This document shows, in pieces, positions 31,221-39,929 of a DNA stretch of 64,000 bases. The stretch spans positions 1 to 64,000 of the forward strand of contig NZ_FOQG01000014.1 in assembly GCF_900113685.1 (NCBI RefSeq), given 5' to 3'. The position numbers and the translations under genes are program-made. The first letter of the stretch is position 1. The number at the start of each line of letters is the position of its first letter. This stretch comes from Nocardioides psychrotolerans (GTDB lineage: Bacteria; Actinomycetota; Actinomycetes; Propionibacteriales; Nocardioidaceae). The notes beneath the pieces are model-generated. The model was not told where the DNA came from and did no database searches. It worked only from the letters and a program-made list of their open reading frames with translations.

Positions 31221-31592
31221 ATGGCCACGCCCAACGAGCTCGTCCGGTTCCTCGTCAACGACGTACGTCTCGGGGACGTCACCGGCAACGCCTTCTCTGA
31301 CCTCGAGATCGACGGCTACCTCGCGCTCGAGGGCGGCAATGTCAAGCGTGCCGCCGCGCAGGCCATCGACACGATCGCCGACAACGAGGCCCTCGCCTCG
31401 AAGGTCTACCGCTCCCAGGACGTCGGTACCGACGGCGCGAAGATCGCCGACGCGCTCCGCAAGCGCGCGACCGCCCTGCGCGCCCAGGCTGACCGTGAGG
31501 ACGACCAGGCTGACGAGAGCACCCACTTCTCGCTGGTGAACTTCGACGGACCCACCCGTTGCGGGCCCGAGCTCACCGAGCGGCCCTGGTGA
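31221..31592 (+). CDS. head-tail connector/adaptor protein
   Basis: 123 aa with GAGGAGG upstream. A short helical bundle (ELVRFLVNDVRLGDVTGNAF, SDLEIDGYLALEGGNVKRAA, AIDTIADNEALASKV) of the gp6/gp15 adaptor type, first of the connector genes after the capsid. Expected to form the ring below the portal. Confidence 0.72.
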   Translation: MATPNELVRFLVNDVRLGDVTGNAFSDLEIDGYLALEGGNVKRAAAQAIDTIADNEALASKVYRSQDVGTDGAKIADALRKRATALRAQADREDDQADESTHFSLVNFDGPTRCGPELTERPW

Positions 31593-32017
31593 TGCAGCGC
31601 CAGCACACCGGCCGCCCCGGCACCCGCGTCCTCCCCAACGAGACCGCCGGCCGCGCCGTGCTCGGCCGCACCATGACCGCCCCTGTCATCCTCCGCGCCC
31701 CGGGCACCGTCCAGGCCTGGTCGGACGCCGAGCAGCAGATGGTCGCCACCCCGAACGCCCCCTACTTCGACGGCCTGGCCCGCATCCAGGCCATGACCAA
31801 CGACGCCCGCGAGACCAACGCCGCCGAGGACACCATCACCGTGTCCGGCTACCTCGTCACCGTGCCCGCGACCGTGGCTGCCTCCGTCGACGACGAGGTC
31901 GTGCCCACCAACACCGGCGACACCACCCTCGACGGCCGCGTCCTCCGTGTCCGCGACGTCGTGCGCGGCACCGCCGTGCGGTTCGAGCGCGACCTGATCT
32001 GCACTCTCGGGACCTAG
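31592..32017 (+). CDS. head closure protein, DUF6093-like
   Basis: 141 aa starting on the preceding stop (TGATG). Beta-rich, with TVQAWSDAEQQMVATPNAPY and a small barrel-like region (TVSGYLVTVPAT, RVLRVRDVVRGTAVRFERDL) as in actinophage DUF6093 proteins found between connector and gp10-like genes. Probably the stopper of the head-tail joint. Confidence 0.65.
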   Translation: MQRQHTGRPGTRVLPNETAGRAVLGRTMTAPVILRAPGTVQAWSDAEQQMVATPNAPYFDGLARIQAMTNDARETNAAEDTITVSGYLVTVPATVAASVDDEVVPTNTGDTTLDGRVLRVRDVVRGTAVRFERDLICTLGT

Positions 32018-32027
32018 GAGACACACC

Positions 32028-32405
32028 ATGGGCGCCAACCTCGACATCACCCAGGCCGTCGCCCACGGGTCCCGCCTCGCCCAAGCAGGCGTACGGATCG
32101 GCGCGCCCGCCTCGGCGGTGCTGCGTCGTACGGCGTTCGCGATCGAGGCCGACGCCAAGGCCCTCATCGTCGCGATGGACGCCGTCGACACCGGCGACAT
32201 GCTCAACAGCGTCACGACCGAGATCACCGGCGACGGCCGCTCCGGGTCGATGTCGGCCGAGGTCGGCCCCACCGTCGACTACGGCATCTACGTCCACGAG
32301 GGCACCTCCGTCATGGCTGGCCGCCCCTACCTGGCCAACGCTTTCGACCGCCAGGTCCCCGGCTTCCAGGCTGCCCTCGCCCAGCTCGCCGCGGCCGGGA
32401 CCTGA
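32028..32405 (+). CDS. HK97 gp10-like tail completion protein
   Basis: 125 aa with AGGAGA upstream. Helix-rich N-terminus (VLRRTAFAIEADAKALIVAM), DTGDMLNSVTTEITG, then GPTVDYGIYVHEGTSVMAGR and PYLANAFDRQ, the standard gp10/minor tail pattern. It joins the tail to the connector. Confidence 0.8.
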   Translation: MGANLDITQAVAHGSRLAQAGVRIGAPASAVLRRTAFAIEADAKALIVAMDAVDTGDMLNSVTTEITGDGRSGSMSAEVGPTVDYGIYVHEGTSVMAGRPYLANAFDRQVPGFQAALAQLAAAGT

Positions 32406-32410
32406 GCGCC

Positions 32411-32887
32411 GTGCCCGAGATCTCGCGCCGTCTCGTCGCGGTCGCGGTCGCGACCCGCCTGGTCGGGGTCACCAACGCGACCGGGTACGTCGGCAAGGTC
32501 TCCGCCCTAAGCGGCCTCCCCGGTGTCACCGGCACCCCCGACTCCCCGCCCGTGAAGTCCGCGTCTGACGCCCGCGTGAAGCCCTACTTCGTGCTCTTCC
32601 CCGGCGCCGGCACCCCCGGCCCCGAGACCGATCTCGGAGACAGCGTCGTCGACCTGGACCTCCCCTTCCAGCTCACCGTCGCCGGCGGCGACCTCTACGA
32701 CGTCCTCGCCCTCGCTGACCGCGTCCACGCAGCCCTCCACCGGTGGGCCCCTGTCGTCGACGGACACCAGTGCGGGCCCCTGCGCGTCCCGCCCGGCTAC
32801 GCCCCCGGGGTGGTCCTCACCGACCGCGACTTCACCCCCCACCGCCTCTACACGCCGCTGCAGTACCAGCTCACCGCGCACACCTGA
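32411..32887 (+). CDS. tail terminator protein
   Basis: 158 aa from GTG. The order after gp10 and the pattern of a central PYFVLFPGAG strand, a helix with DVLALADRVHAALHRW, and a C-terminal RLYTPLQYQLTAHT strand fit tail terminator/neck proteins. It caps the tail tube when the ruler length is reached. No motif is decisive. Confidence 0.65.
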   Translation: MPEISRRLVAVAVATRLVGVTNATGYVGKVSALSGLPGVTGTPDSPPVKSASDARVKPYFVLFPGAGTPGPETDLGDSVVDLDLPFQLTVAGGDLYDVLALADRVHAALHRWAPVVDGHQCGPLRVPPGYAPGVVLTDRDFTPHRLYTPLQYQLTAHT

Positions 32888-32930
32888 CCCTGGCGCTCGT
32901 CCGGGGACCCGCCACCCAAGGAGAACGCTC

Positions 32931-33260
32931 ATGGCAACCATCCCCTACCAGCAGGTCGCGATCCCGGGCACCGTCCCGGCCCTCGCGGCCGCGTCTGTCG
33001 GCGGCGACAACGTCGTTCCCAACAACCGCGGCGCCCTCATGGTCCGCAACGGCAGCGCCGCCTCGATCAACGTCACCGTCGCCGTGCCCGGCAACAGCCG
33101 GTACGGCCCCGCCAACCCCGACCCCGTCATCGCGGTCGCCGCCGGCGCCACGACCCTCATCGGCCCCTTCCCCTTCGACCTCGCCGACCCCATCGACGGC
33201 CTGGTCGCCATCACCTACAGCGCGGTCGCGACGGTCACCGTCGCCGCCGTCCAGATCTGA
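32931..33260 (+). CDS. small beta-sandwich structural protein
   Basis: 109 aa with AAGGAGAA upstream. It consists mostly of beta strands (GALMVRNGSAASINVTVAVP, VIAVAAGATTLIGPFPFDLA). Probably an Ig-like or decoration domain attached to the tail or neck. Position between tail terminator and tail tube. Confidence 0.62.
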   Translation: MATIPYQQVAIPGTVPALAAASVGGDNVVPNNRGALMVRNGSAASINVTVAVPGNSRYGPANPDPVIAVAAGATTLIGPFPFDLADPIDGLVAITYSAVATVTVAAVQI

Positions 33261-33271
33261 GAGGCGCACCC

Positions 33272-33691
33272 ATGGACGGCTTCACCGAGGTCTACGACAC
33301 CCGCACCGGCTTCAAGCAGCGGGTCCCGCAGGGCTGGCTCGCCGACCCTGTCCTGGGCCGACTCATCAAGAAGAGCCCCTCCCAGCGCGCCCTTGACGGC
33401 GAGATCGGTCCCGCCCCCACCGCGGACTCCACCGTCCCGGAGATCCGCGAGTTCGCGAAGTCCGCCGAGATCGACCTCGGCGGAGCGACCAAGAAGGACG
33501 AGCTGCTCGCCGCCGTCCAGGCCGTGATCGGTACGGACCCCCTGCCCGTCGACACCGCAGCCGCCACCGACGTCGCCGTCGTGACACTGCCCGTCGGCCA
33601 GGCCGTCGACAGCCCCGTCGGCGCCCCCACCAGCACGGACCCCGCCCCGGGATCCGGAGAGACCCCGGCCACCGGGGACGAGGAGAACTGA
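33272..33691 (+). CDS. structural protein with HeH/SAP-like helix pair
   Basis: 139 aa. The middle segment VPEIREFAKSAEIDLGGATK continuing to KDELLAAVQAVI is the two-helix HeH/LEM/SAP-type module often seen in virion proteins. The N-terminus has a short Tyr/Trp motif (VYDTRTGFKQRVPQGWL) and the C-terminus is low complexity (Asp, Pro, Thr, Gly). Function in head-tail joining or DNA binding is not determined. Confidence 0.65.
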   Translation: MDGFTEVYDTRTGFKQRVPQGWLADPVLGRLIKKSPSQRALDGEIGPAPTADSTVPEIREFAKSAEIDLGGATKKDELLAAVQAVIGTDPLPVDTAAATDVAVVTLPVGQAVDSPVGAPTSTDPAPGSGETPATGDEEN

Positions 33692-33692
33692 C

Positions 33693-34202
33693 ATGCCCAA
33701 GAGCCTCGCCGACGGCCACATCAAGCTGGCCATCCTGACGACTGCACCCGCCAACCTCGCCGCGCCCACCGTGGCCGAGCTCAACGCCGGCATCAACGCT
33801 GCCTGCCGGATCCTGGCTTCCGACTTCACCTTCGGGCCCACCGACTCCGACAAGGTCGCCGAGAAGGCGCTCTGCGACATCAACAACGTCAACGCCATCG
33901 GTGCCTCGAACTACCAGGCGGGTCTCACGATCTTCCGGTACTTCAACGCCGCCACCGGTGTCGCCGACCCCACCGAGGACTCGCTCTTCACGGCCACGAA
34001 GGTGAAGGGCACGACCCTCTACATCTACGCCCGCGAGACCGGGAAGCTCGAGACCTCGCCGTGGGCCACGAGTGACGAGATCTTCCTCGGCGGCGCTGTC
34101 CTGACCGACACCCCGCAGCGCCCGTCGGACGCGGGTGGCTACATCAAGCGCCGCGTCCCGATGGAGCCGCAGTCGATGTTCCCCTACATCGCCGTCGCCT
34201 GA
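33693..34202 (+). CDS. major tail (tube) protein
   Basis: 169 aa. It has the beta-sandwich pattern of siphovirus tail tubes (FTFGPTDSDKVAEKALC, GLTIFRYFNAATG, GTTLYIYARETGKL) and sits directly upstream of the frameshifted chaperone pair. A 13-bp hairpin follows the stop, again consistent with high expression. Preceded by GAGGAGAA. Confidence 0.8.
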   Translation: MPKSLADGHIKLAILTTAPANLAAPTVAELNAGINAACRILASDFTFGPTDSDKVAEKALCDINNVNAIGASNYQAGLTIFRYFNAATGVADPTEDSLFTATKVKGTTLYIYARETGKLETSPWATSDEIFLGGAVLTDTPQRPSDAGGYIKRRVPMEPQSMFPYIAVA

Positions 34203-34219
34203 CCCGCAGGCCCCTGAAC

Positions 34220-34257
34220 GGGGTGGTGGGCGTTCGTCGAGGGCCGCCCGCCACCCC
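34220..34257 (+). terminator. hairpin after the major tail gene
   Basis: Arms 34220-34232 and 34245-34257 pair over 13 bp with one mismatch and a 12-nt loop. As with the hairpin after the capsid gene there is no T run, so partial termination or transcript protection is more likely than a full stop. Confidence 0.58.
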
Positions 34258-34301
34258 ACTACCTCGACATCCCCTCGACACACCTCGACAGGAGCCCCAC
34301 C

Positions 34302-34952
34302 ATGACCCAGCACACCGACGACACTGCCCTCGGCGACACCACCCCAGCGCCGGCCGCTCACCCCTTCGGCAACCCCGACGCCCCCCTCGACCTCCCAGAT
34401 GTGGTGCGCTCCCGCACCGTCGAGGAGATCCTCGCCATGGCCCGCCGCCCGGAGAAGCACGCCCGCGTCTGCCTCCGCGCCGACTTCGAGGCCCGCCTCG
34501 ACCGCATCCTGGGCGAGCTCGTGACCCTGGTTACCCCGCAGGGCGAGCTCATCGAGGACCCCGAGGCATCCATGGGCGAGGAGAGCACCGCCTCCCGCGC
34601 CCGGGCCCTCAACGACGACGCGACCGCGATCCGCCGGGAGATGAACGACGCCATGTGGTTCCCCCTGTTCCGCGGCATGTCCTCCGAAGACATCGCGGTC
34701 TTCAACAAGAAGCACTTCCCGAAGAACGCCGACAAGGACGGCAACGTCGACCTGTCCGAGTACAACATCCTGCTCACCGCAGAGTGCTCGGTCGAGCCGA
34801 AGATGACGTCCGACGAGGTCCGCGCCCTCAAGTCGACGCTGGGGTCGAAGGCCTACAAGGCGCTCGTCAAGACCGCCCAGGACGTGTGCACCGAGGGCGG
34901 GGTGGATGTCCCAAAATCACCGCTCTCATTGCGCAACCTGACGCTGCAGTAG
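34302..34952 (+). CDS. tail assembly chaperone (gpG-like)
   Basis: 216 aa preceded by ACAGGAG. A helix-rich protein with an acidic start, VEEILAMARRPEKHARVCLR and a C-terminal EYNILLTAECSVEPK region. It is the upstream partner of the two-gene chaperone set just before the tape measure. A CCCAAAA slip site at 34910 lies 36 bases before its stop, so a fraction of ribosomes should continue into the -1 frame. Confidence 0.85.
   Translation: MTQHTDDTALGDTTPAPAAHPFGNPDAPLDLPDVVRSRTVEEILAMARRPEKHARVCLRADFEARLDRILGELVTLVTPQGELIEDPEASMGEESTASRARALNDDATAIRREMNDAMWFPLFRGMSSEDIAVFNKKHFPKNADKDGNVDLSEYNILLTAECSVEPKMTSDEVRALKSTLGSKAYKALVKTAQDVCTEGGVDVPKSPLSLRNLTLQ
34910..34916 (+). promoter_or_regulatory. 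-1 ribosomal frameshift site CCCAAAA
   Basis: The zero-frame codons are GTC CCA AAA, so the heptamer fits X-XXY-YYZ exactly. A string of four A in this GC-rich DNA is conspicuous. After slipping back one base, translation continues ATC ACC GCT without a stop to 35363-35365. Confidence 0.82.
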
Positions 34953-35365
34953 CGCGTCAGGTCATCGCCGCTGCCAGGGCGTCGATGGTCGCTCCGACGA
35001 TCTTCCTCGGCCTGCGGATGCGGTCCACGACCTACCTGTACGACGACCCCGGCCACCCTGACCGGCCCACCGGGACCATCGCGTCCCCGGACTATGTGGC
35101 CGAGGACCGGGCGCTCCTCGTGGCGCTGCAGGCCTACGAGGCAGACCTGTGCCGGTGCGGGCAGCCGCGGTCTGTGGCGTGGCACACCGACATGGACGGG
35201 TTCTACGGCGAGGGCGGCGAGGCGCTGCAGGTCGTGTGCTTCGCGTGCACGGCCATTCAGGGCGGCGAGAAGAAGGTCACCTACCCCGTCGTGTGGAACA
35301 CCCGCCCCGCCTCGAAGGGCCCGCTACCGCCCTTCGTTCTCGGCGTGACCACCACCGACAGCTGA
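34916..35365 (+). CDS. tail assembly chaperone extension (gpT-like, frameshift product)
   Basis: This frame has no start codon or ribosome site of its own near 34916. It is reached by -1 slippage, giving a 354-aa fusion made of 205 residues of the first protein plus 149 of this one (ITALIAQPDAAVARQVIAAA onward). The extension contains CRCGQPRS and VCFACTA, a possible zinc site. In lambda the gpGT fusion binds the tape measure and recruits tail tube subunits. Confidence 0.8.
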   Translation: MTALIAQPDAAVARQVIAAARASMVAPTIFLGLRMRSTTYLYDDPGHPDRPTGTIASPDYVAEDRALLVALQAYEADLCRCGQPRSVAWHTDMDGFYGEGGEALQVVCFACTAIQGGEKKVTYPVVWNTRPASKGPLPPFVLGVTTTDS

Positions 35366-35408
35366 CCCCCCTTGTGCTTCACGACGACGGAACGGAGGTG
35401 GATGACCG

Positions 35409-38400
35409 GTGAGTGCTGAGGTCCGCTCCGTCGTCGTGAAGCTCTCCATGGAGAACGCGCAGTACATCGCTGCCGCGATCGCCTCCGGGGACGCCCAGGT
35501 CAAGGCCATGGGCAAGGCCAAGGCCGCGACCATGTCGCAGGGCCAGGCCATCGACAGCCTCGGAGGCAAGGCCGGGAAGATCGGCCTCGTCGCCGCGGCG
35601 GGGCTGGGCCTCATGGCCAAGGCCGCCATGGACTGGGAGTCGCAGTGGGCCGGGGTCACCAAGACCGTCGATGGCACCGGAGCCCAGCTCAACGAGCTCG
35701 AGGGCGACCTCCGCGACCTCGCCACCAGCCTCCCCGCCACCCACGAGGAGATCGCCGGCGTCGCGGAGGCTGCCGGCCAGCTCGGTGTGGCTCGCGAGGA
35801 CATCACCGCGTTCACCAAGACGATGATCGACCTGAGTGAGACCACCAACCTCACCGCCGACCAGGCTGCGACCGACATCGCACAGATCTCCAACGTCATG
35901 GGCACCGGCGTCGACGACGTCGACAACTTCGGTGCCGCCCTCGTTGCGCTCGGCAACGACGGCGCCTCCACCGAGGCGCAGATCCTCGGGATGGCACAGC
36001 GCATCGCCGGTGCTGGTGCGCAGATCGGGCTCGCGGAGTCCGACATCCTCGCGATCGCGAACGCCGCGGCGTCCATGGGCATCGAGGTCGAGGCCGGCGG
36101 GTCGGCGATCTCGCGGGTCTTCACCGACATGGCGAAGGCGACCGCTCAGGGCGGTGCCGAGCTCGACAAGTTCGCCGCCGTCGCCGGTATGACCGCCGCC
36201 GAGTTCGCAACAGCGTTCGAGAGCGACCCGGCCCAGGCGTTCGCGTCGTTCACCACGGGGCTCGACCGGATCAACCAGGCCGGCGGCGACGTCTTCACCA
36301 CCCTCGACGGCCTCGGTCTGTCCGACGTCCGCGTCTCCCAGGCCCTCCTCGGCATGGCTGCCTCTGGCGACCTCTTGACCGACTCTTTGGCCCTTGGGGC
36401 TTCGGCGTGGGAGGAGAACACCGCTCTCGCCGATGAGGCCGCGAAGCGGTACGACACGACCGCGGCGAAGACCCAGGTGGCGTGGAACAAGATCAAGGAC
36501 GCCGGCATCGAGGCCGGCGGCGCGCTGCTGCCCGTGGTCGCCGAGATCGCCGATGGCGTCGGGATGATCGCGGACGCCTTCGGGTCCCTGCCCGCCCCCG
36601 TGCAGGGTGCGCTGACGAAGCTGCTCGCCATCACTGCGGTGGTGGGTGGGGCTGCTTGGTTCGGGTCGAAGGTCATCAGCGGTGTCACCGAGACCCGTGA
36701 GGCGATTCGTGGCCTCGGGACCGATTCGGGGACGGCCGGCGGGAAGCTGCGCGGCCTGGGGATCGCCGCGTCGATCGCGGTTGGGCTCTACGCCCTCGAC
36801 GAAGCCCTAGACGCGATCGCGGAGTCCACCGACCGGGCGGTACCCGGCGTGGAAGGCCTCACGAACAACCTCCTCAACATGGGCAAGGCCGAGGCCATGA
36901 AGGCCCTCGCCCAGGACTTTGGTGACCTCGGCGCCGCGATCAGCGCCCTCGACGACCCGGGGATCATGGCGGACATCGCCGGGTTCTACGACTCGATCCC
37001 CCTCGGCCTCGGTGGCCTGGCTGACAACGTGATCCCTGGTCTGCAGTCGACCAAGCAGGAGTCCCGTGAGGCGGCCGCGTCTATCAAGGCCCTCGACGAC
37101 GCGCTGGCCGGGATCGTCGCAGCTGGGGCGCCGGACCAGGCCGCTGCTGCACTCGAGGGCCTGGCGGGTGCCTACCAGCTCACCGAGGCCGAGCAGGCGA
37201 ACCTGCTGGCGTTGCTCCCGACCTACCGTGAGTCCCTTGACGCCACCGCGAATGCCGCCATCCTCAGCGGGGAAGCCACCGAGGGGGCAACCGGGGCGAC
37301 CGACTCGTACGTGAGGGCCGCTCAGGCGGCGGCCAAGGCGTCCCAGGAGGAGGCCCAGGCGCTCGCCGACGCTACGGACGCGATGCACGAGAAGCGCGAC
37401 GCGACCCTGGCCGCGTTTGACGCCGAGACCGCCTACCGCCAGGCTCTCAAGGCCGCCCGCGAGCAGGGTGACAAGAACCAGGCGGGTATCAAGGGCAACT
37501 CCGCCGCCGCCTTGGAGAACCGCGCCGTCATCTCCGGTCTCGCGTCTGCGTGGAACAGCCAGTCGGCCGCGGTGAAGAACAACAACGCCAAGTTCCGCGA
37601 GGCCCGCTCCGCGTTCATCGAGACCGCGACCGCGATGGGTGTCCCCATCGGCAAGGCCCGCGACCTCGCCCGCCAACTCCTCGAGATCCCCCGCTCCCGT
37701 CTCATCGAGATCCAGGCCAAGACGGAGGCCGCGGCCGCACGGTTGGCTGACATCAAGCGCGGCATCGACGTCATCCAGTCGAAGACCGTCACGGTCACCG
37801 TGCGGCACCAGGAGTCGGGCACCGCCGACAACGCCCCCTTCGTGTCCGGCGGCTCCACCGTCCCCCGCCGCGCCCGTGGCGGCCCCGTGTTCGGGCCCGG
37901 GACCAGCACCTCGGACTCCGTCCCGATCCTTGCCTCCACCGGCGAGTACGTCGTCAGGGCCGCCGCCGTCGACCACTACGGCGTCGACACCTTCGAGCGC
38001 ATGAACGCCCTCCGTCTCGCCGGCGGCGGCCTCGTGTCGTCGACGTACGCCCGCACACGCGGCACCTCCGGCCCTGGCGACGACGCTCTGGGCCAGCTCC
38101 GCGACGACGCCCTCATGCTGGCCGGCGCATTCGCCGAGGCTGCCTCCACCACGCAGGACGCCACGAAGGGGATCCGCCGCAACGTCGAGGAGCGCCTTGA
38201 GATCGCCCAGGCCATCTCCGGGATCCGCGACCTCAAGCGGTCCCTCAACGCCGACGGCAAGGACCGCCTCAACGGCCTCGACCGGAAGATCGCCCAGCTC
38301 GAGCTGCAGGCCGCCGAGCGGGCCTTGAAGCTCCTCAAGACCCAGGAGCAGCGCGAGGCCCGACAGGAAGCGCGCGACGCACGCCGCGAGGCCCGCGAGG

Positions 38401-39506
38401 AGCTCGCAAGCCGCCGCGACGCGCTGCGTGGAATCGGCGACAACCTGTCCTTCGACAACATCACCCCCGACAACACCCCCCGCACCGTCCTGATGGACAT
38501 CAACGCCGAGATCGCACAATTCCGCGCCGACATCATCGAGGCCGGTGGCACCTGGACCGGTGCGCTCAAGGACTGGGCAGCCGAGATGCGCGCCACCGCC
38601 AAGGCCTTCGACACCGTCCAGGCCGCACTGGTCGAGGAGACCCGCAAGCGCGACGAACTGATCGAGTCCCTGAACTCCCAGCAGCAGGCCCTCGACCAGC
38701 TGATGCAGACGATGTCGTCGTACGCCTCGTCGGTGTCCGGGAACTTCCTCTCCGACCCCTTCAACGGCGGCTACACGACCAGCACACCCGGCACCGGCAC
38801 GACCCCCGAGCTCGAAGGGCAGCGGTCCGCCCTGGCCGCGGCTGAGGCGCAGCTCATCGCGATCCGCTCTGGCCCCGGGGCGGACTCCGTCGCAGCTGCC
38901 GCCGAGGCCTCGCGCCTCATGGTCCAGATCCAGGCCATGCGCGCCTCCGTCGAGGCGGCCGCTGCGCAGGCCTCGGAGCCCGTCGAGACCACCGTCACGG
39001 GGCTACAGGCCCTCGAGCAGGTCCTCCTCGCCGACACCGCGGCCGCCGAGCGCATGGCCGCTGCCCTGGCGCTGCTCGAGGAGAAGGGCCTCGACACCGA
39101 AGGAGCACTCGGTGGGCTCTACGAGCAGCTCGCCGCATCCGGGGACTTCGCCACGGCCGAGGAGCTCGCGGCCCTGTCCGAAGAGCAGATCGCCTACTAC
39201 GAGCAGCTCTTCACGACCCGGGAGAACGCCGCGGCGACCGTAGGGGCGCTCGCCACGCAGGCCGTCTACGGGGAGCAGCAGGCCGTCCTGGTCGCGACCA
39301 TCGCCGCCACCACCGCAGCGATCGCCGCCCAGGACCTCACCATTGCGGCCCTTAACGCTGAGCTCGCGACCCTCGGGGCCGAGGTCCGCGCCGGCGCTGC
39401 AGCCGGGGTCCAGGCGCTGCAGCCGATGATCAGCGGTCTCCGCGCCGACGTGCGGCAGATCCCCCGCGAGACCGCCCAGCTCGTCCGCCAGCAGGGAGGC
39501 CGCTGA
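35409..39506 (+). CDS. tail tape measure protein
   Basis: 1365 aa from GTG with GGAGGTGGA upstream. Residues about 60-420 are a TP901-type core (DWESQWAGVTKTVDGTGAQL, AGQLGVAREDITAFTKTM, GVDDVDNFGAALVALGN). Hydrophobic segments near 395-420 and 450-470 may insert in the membrane during DNA entry. Residues 800-860 have RRARGGPVFGPGTSTSDSVP. Long coiled coils occur at about 930-1100 and 1230-1365. It is by far the largest phage gene and sets tail length. Confidence 0.94.
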   Translation: MSAEVRSVVVKLSMENAQYIAAAIASGDAQVKAMGKAKAATMSQGQAIDSLGGKAGKIGLVAAAGLGLMAKAAMDWESQWAGVTKTVDGTGAQLNELEGDLRDLATSLPATHEEIAGVAEAAGQLGVAREDITAFTKTMIDLSETTNLTADQAATDIAQISNVMGTGVDDVDNFGAALVALGNDGASTEAQILGMAQRIAGAGAQIGLAESDILAIANAAASMGIEVEAGGSAISRVFTDMAKATAQGGAELDKFAAVAGMTAAEFATAFESDPAQAFASFTTGLDRINQAGGDVFTTLDGLGLSDVRVSQALLGMAASGDLLTDSLALGASAWEENTALADEAAKRYDTTAAKTQVAWNKIKDAGIEAGGALLPVVAEIADGVGMIADAFGSLPAPVQGALTKLLAITAVVGGAAWFGSKVISGVTETREAIRGLGTDSGTAGGKLRGLGIAASIAVGLYALDEALDAIAESTDRAVPGVEGLTNNLLNMGKAEAMKALAQDFGDLGAAISALDDPGIMADIAGFYDSIPLGLGGLADNVIPGLQSTKQESREAAASIKALDDALAGIVAAGAPDQAAAALEGLAGAYQLTEAEQANLLALLPTYRESLDATANAAILSGEATEGATGATDSYVRAAQAAAKASQEEAQALADATDAMHEKRDATLAAFDAETAYRQALKAAREQGDKNQAGIKGNSAAALENRAVISGLASAWNSQSAAVKNNNAKFREARSAFIETATAMGVPIGKARDLARQLLEIPRSRLIEIQAKTEAAAARLADIKRGIDVIQSKTVTVTVRHQESGTADNAPFVSGGSTVPRRARGGPVFGPGTSTSDSVPILASTGEYVVRAAAVDHYGVDTFERMNALRLAGGGLVSSTYARTRGTSGPGDDALGQLRDDALMLAGAFAEAASTTQDATKGIRRNVEERLEIAQAISGIRDLKRSLNADGKDRLNGLDRKIAQLELQAAERALKLLKTQEQREARQEARDARREAREELASRRDALRGIGDNLSFDNITPDNTPRTVLMDINAEIAQFRADIIEAGGTWTGALKDWAAEMRATAKAFDTVQAALVEETRKRDELIESLNSQQQALDQLMQTMSSYASSVSGNFLSDPFNGGYTTSTPGTGTTPELEGQRSALAAAEAQLIAIRSGPGADSVAAAAEASRLMVQIQAMRASVEAAAAQASEPVETTVTGLQALEQVLLADTAAAERMAAALALLEEKGLDTEGALGGLYEQLAASGDFATAEELAALSEEQIAYYEQLFTTRENAAATVGALATQAVYGEQQAVLVATIAATTAAIAAQDLTIAALNAELATLGAEVRAGAAAGVQALQPMISGLRADVRQIPRETAQLVRQQGGR

Positions 39507-39507
39507 C

Positions 39508-39927
39508 ATGCCGATCGTGATCGGCGACGGAGTCGGCGAGCCCGGCGGAACCCTCGCGTTCTGCGCGATCTGGTTCAACCTGGCAGCCAACCCCGCCGAC
39601 CTCTGCTCCTTCCGCAAGGCCGACGAGAAGATCGGCATCACGATCGACACCCGCACCGAGGTCCGCCAGCTCGCCAACCGGCGACGCATCGTCCGCCGCG
39701 GCGTCGCGGCCTACACCAGCATCGACCTGTCGCTGCCCCACTGCGAGCCCGCGCAGATCGAGTGGCTCCGCGACCACGCCGGGCAGCTCGTCTGCGTCCG
39801 TGACCATGTAGGGACCAAGGTTTACGTCGTCTACGCCCAGCTCCCCCGCGAAGTCCTCACCCGCGTCCGGGACTGGGCCGACGTGAAGCTCAGCCTCGAC
39901 GAGATCACCCACACCGAGGCGGTCTGA
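39508..39927 (+). CDS. tail tip/distal tail-associated protein
   Basis: 139 aa starting 1 bp after the tape measure stop. Beta-rich (PIVIGDGVGEPGGTLAF, KIGITIDTRTEVRQLANRRR, TSIDLSLPHCEPAQIEWL). The position is that of the distal tail protein, but it is shorter than usual, so it may supply only the N-terminal ring domain. Confidence 0.65.
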   Translation: MPIVIGDGVGEPGGTLAFCAIWFNLAANPADLCSFRKADEKIGITIDTRTEVRQLANRRRIVRRGVAAYTSIDLSLPHCEPAQIEWLRDHAGQLVCVRDHVGTKVYVVYAQLPREVLTRVRDWADVKLSLDEITHTEAV

Positions 39928-39929
39928 CG

